In this document: in pieces, positions 5,177 through 5,890 of the stretch | Position numbering within the stretch: the first letter of the stretch is position 1 | How the letters are laid out: every line of letters begins with the position of its first letter | Assembly: GCA_964652975.1 (NCBI GenBank) | Contig: CAZZCN010000136.1 | Span: 1 to 5,890, forward strand | Origin: CAZZCN01 sp964652975 | GTDB lineage: Bacteria > Bacillota > Clostridia > Saccharofermentanales > UBA5734 | DNA: 5,890 nucleotides | Direction of reading: 5' to 3' | Translations under genes and position numbers: made by a program | The notes under the pieces: model-generated | Databases searched by the model: none | Told to the model about the DNA's origin: nothing | What the model saw: only the letters and a program-made list of their open reading frames with translations

Positions 5177-5186
5177 TGACTAGTCA
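5177..5186. repeat. 10-bp palindrome TGACTAGTCA between the glycosyltransferase and glf genes
   Basis: A perfect palindrome lies in the middle of the 92-base intergenic gap. No promoter is convincing around it, and there is no terminator T-tract. It could be a small operator or chance. Confidence 0.3.
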
Positions 5187-5232
5187 CATTTATTGCACTC
5201 TATAGACTAAAACTTACTTGGAGGTCATGGTA

Positions 5233-5890
5233 ATGAAATACGATTATCTAGTTGTTGGAGCCGGACTTTTCGGTTCAACATTCGCATATGAAGCCAAGAA
5301 ACGAGGCAAAACCTGTTTGGTTATTGACCGTAGAAGTCATGTTGGCGGCAATGTTTATTGTGAAAATGTAGAAGGCATCAATGTACATGCATATGGAGCA
5401 CATATTTTCCATACCAGCAACAAGATGGTGTGGGATTATGTCAATCAATTTGCCGAGTTCAACAGATATACCAATTCTCCGATAGCCAATTTCCATGGCG
5501 AGATATACAACCTGCCATTCAATATGAACACGTTTAACAAGCTTTGGGGCGTAATCACACCTGAGGAGGCCAGACTTAAGATTGAAGAACAGCGATTGAA
5601 TTCAGGCATTAAGGATCCAAAAAATCTTGAGGAACAGGCTATATCACTGGTTGGTACTGATATATATGAGAAGCTGATTAAAAGTTATACCGAGAAACAG
5701 TGGGGAAGAAGCTGCACTGAACTGCCGGCTTTTATAATAAAGAGACTTCCTGTACGTTTTACTTACGATAACAATTACTTCAATGACAAGTACCAAGGTA
5801 TACCTGAGGGTGGTTACAACGTTATAGTCGAGAAGATGCTTGAAGGAATTGACCTTGAACTAAACACTGACTTTTTTGCCCAGAGAGACA
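5233..5890 (+). CDS. glf: UDP-galactopyranose mutase, N-terminal part (cut by window edge)
   Basis: The gene starts at ATG 5233 with GGAGG (5220-5224) 8 nt upstream and stays open to the window end, giving 219 codons of an expected 360-400. The enzyme is a cytoplasmic FAD flavoprotein that converts UDP-galactopyranose to UDP-galactofuranose, the donor for galactofuranose residues in surface glycans. The FAD Rossmann motif is VVGAGLFG (7-14), with the acidic end of the fold at VIDRR (30-34) and HVGGN (36-40). Other hallmarks are YGAHIFHT (54-61), YTEKQWG (152-158, with the substrate-stacking Trp157), IKRLPVRFTYDNNYF (169-183) with its conserved arginines, and YQGIPEGGY (187-195). All expected residues in the visible part are present. 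It follows the glycosyltransferase in the same direction and shows that the operon makes a Galf-containing polysaccharide. Confidence 0.95.
   Translation, partial: MKYDYLVVGAGLFGSTFAYEAKKRGKTCLVIDRRSHVGGNVYCENVEGINVHAYGAHIFHTSNKMVWDYVNQFAEFNRYTNSPIANFHGEIYNLPFNMNTFNKLWGVITPEEARLKIEEQRLNSGIKDPKNLEEQAISLVGTDIYEKLIKSYTEKQWGRSCTELPAFIIKRLPVRFTYDNNYFNDKYQGIPEGGYNVIVEKMLEGIDLELNTDFFAQRD

Overview
The window looks like a chromosomal segment of a low-GC Gram-positive anaerobe, most likely a gut-type clostridium (Lachnospiraceae-like; inferred from protein style and gene content, not proven). All genes are on the + strand. The left part (1-1525) is the last 28 codons of an AraC-family regulator followed at once by a MATE-family exporter, a common regulator/transporter pair with no obvious link to the rest.

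From about 1595 the window enters the front end of what looks like a surface-polysaccharide locus. An extended -10 promoter and a long structured leader (about 160 nt) precede a two-cluster ferredoxin/FrhB-type (coenzyme F420 hydrogenase beta-subunit-like) protein of the kind often found in exopolysaccharide and capsule clusters. A second extended -10 promoter then drives a specialised NusG paralogue (NGN plus KOW domains, LoaP-like), started by TTG. It is followed by a 529-base gene-free region, then a DPM1-like family 2 glycosyltransferase, then glf (UDP-galactopyranose mutase), which runs off the right edge.

The working model is that the NusG paralogue loads on RNA polymerase in the 529-base leader and lets it read through terminators or pauses into a long polysaccharide operon that begins with the glycosyltransferase and glf. 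That arrangement is known for LoaP; applying it here is inference. The leader is unusually ornate. It has a bulged GC-rich hairpin nested in a wider closing stem, a perfect 11-bp hairpin, three copies of a 51-base unit (A-tract, conserved TTGAYAGCA, then an unrelated hairpin), two short hairpin/T-tract elements, and a 63-base stretch without a single G before the ribosome binding site.

The NusG paralogue is itself odd: its NGN domain is split by about 85 residues of Asn/Thr/Ala-rich low-complexity sequence, encoded partly by a perfect ACGAAT hexanucleotide repeat. The two most interesting things here are that insert and the 51-base repeat array.
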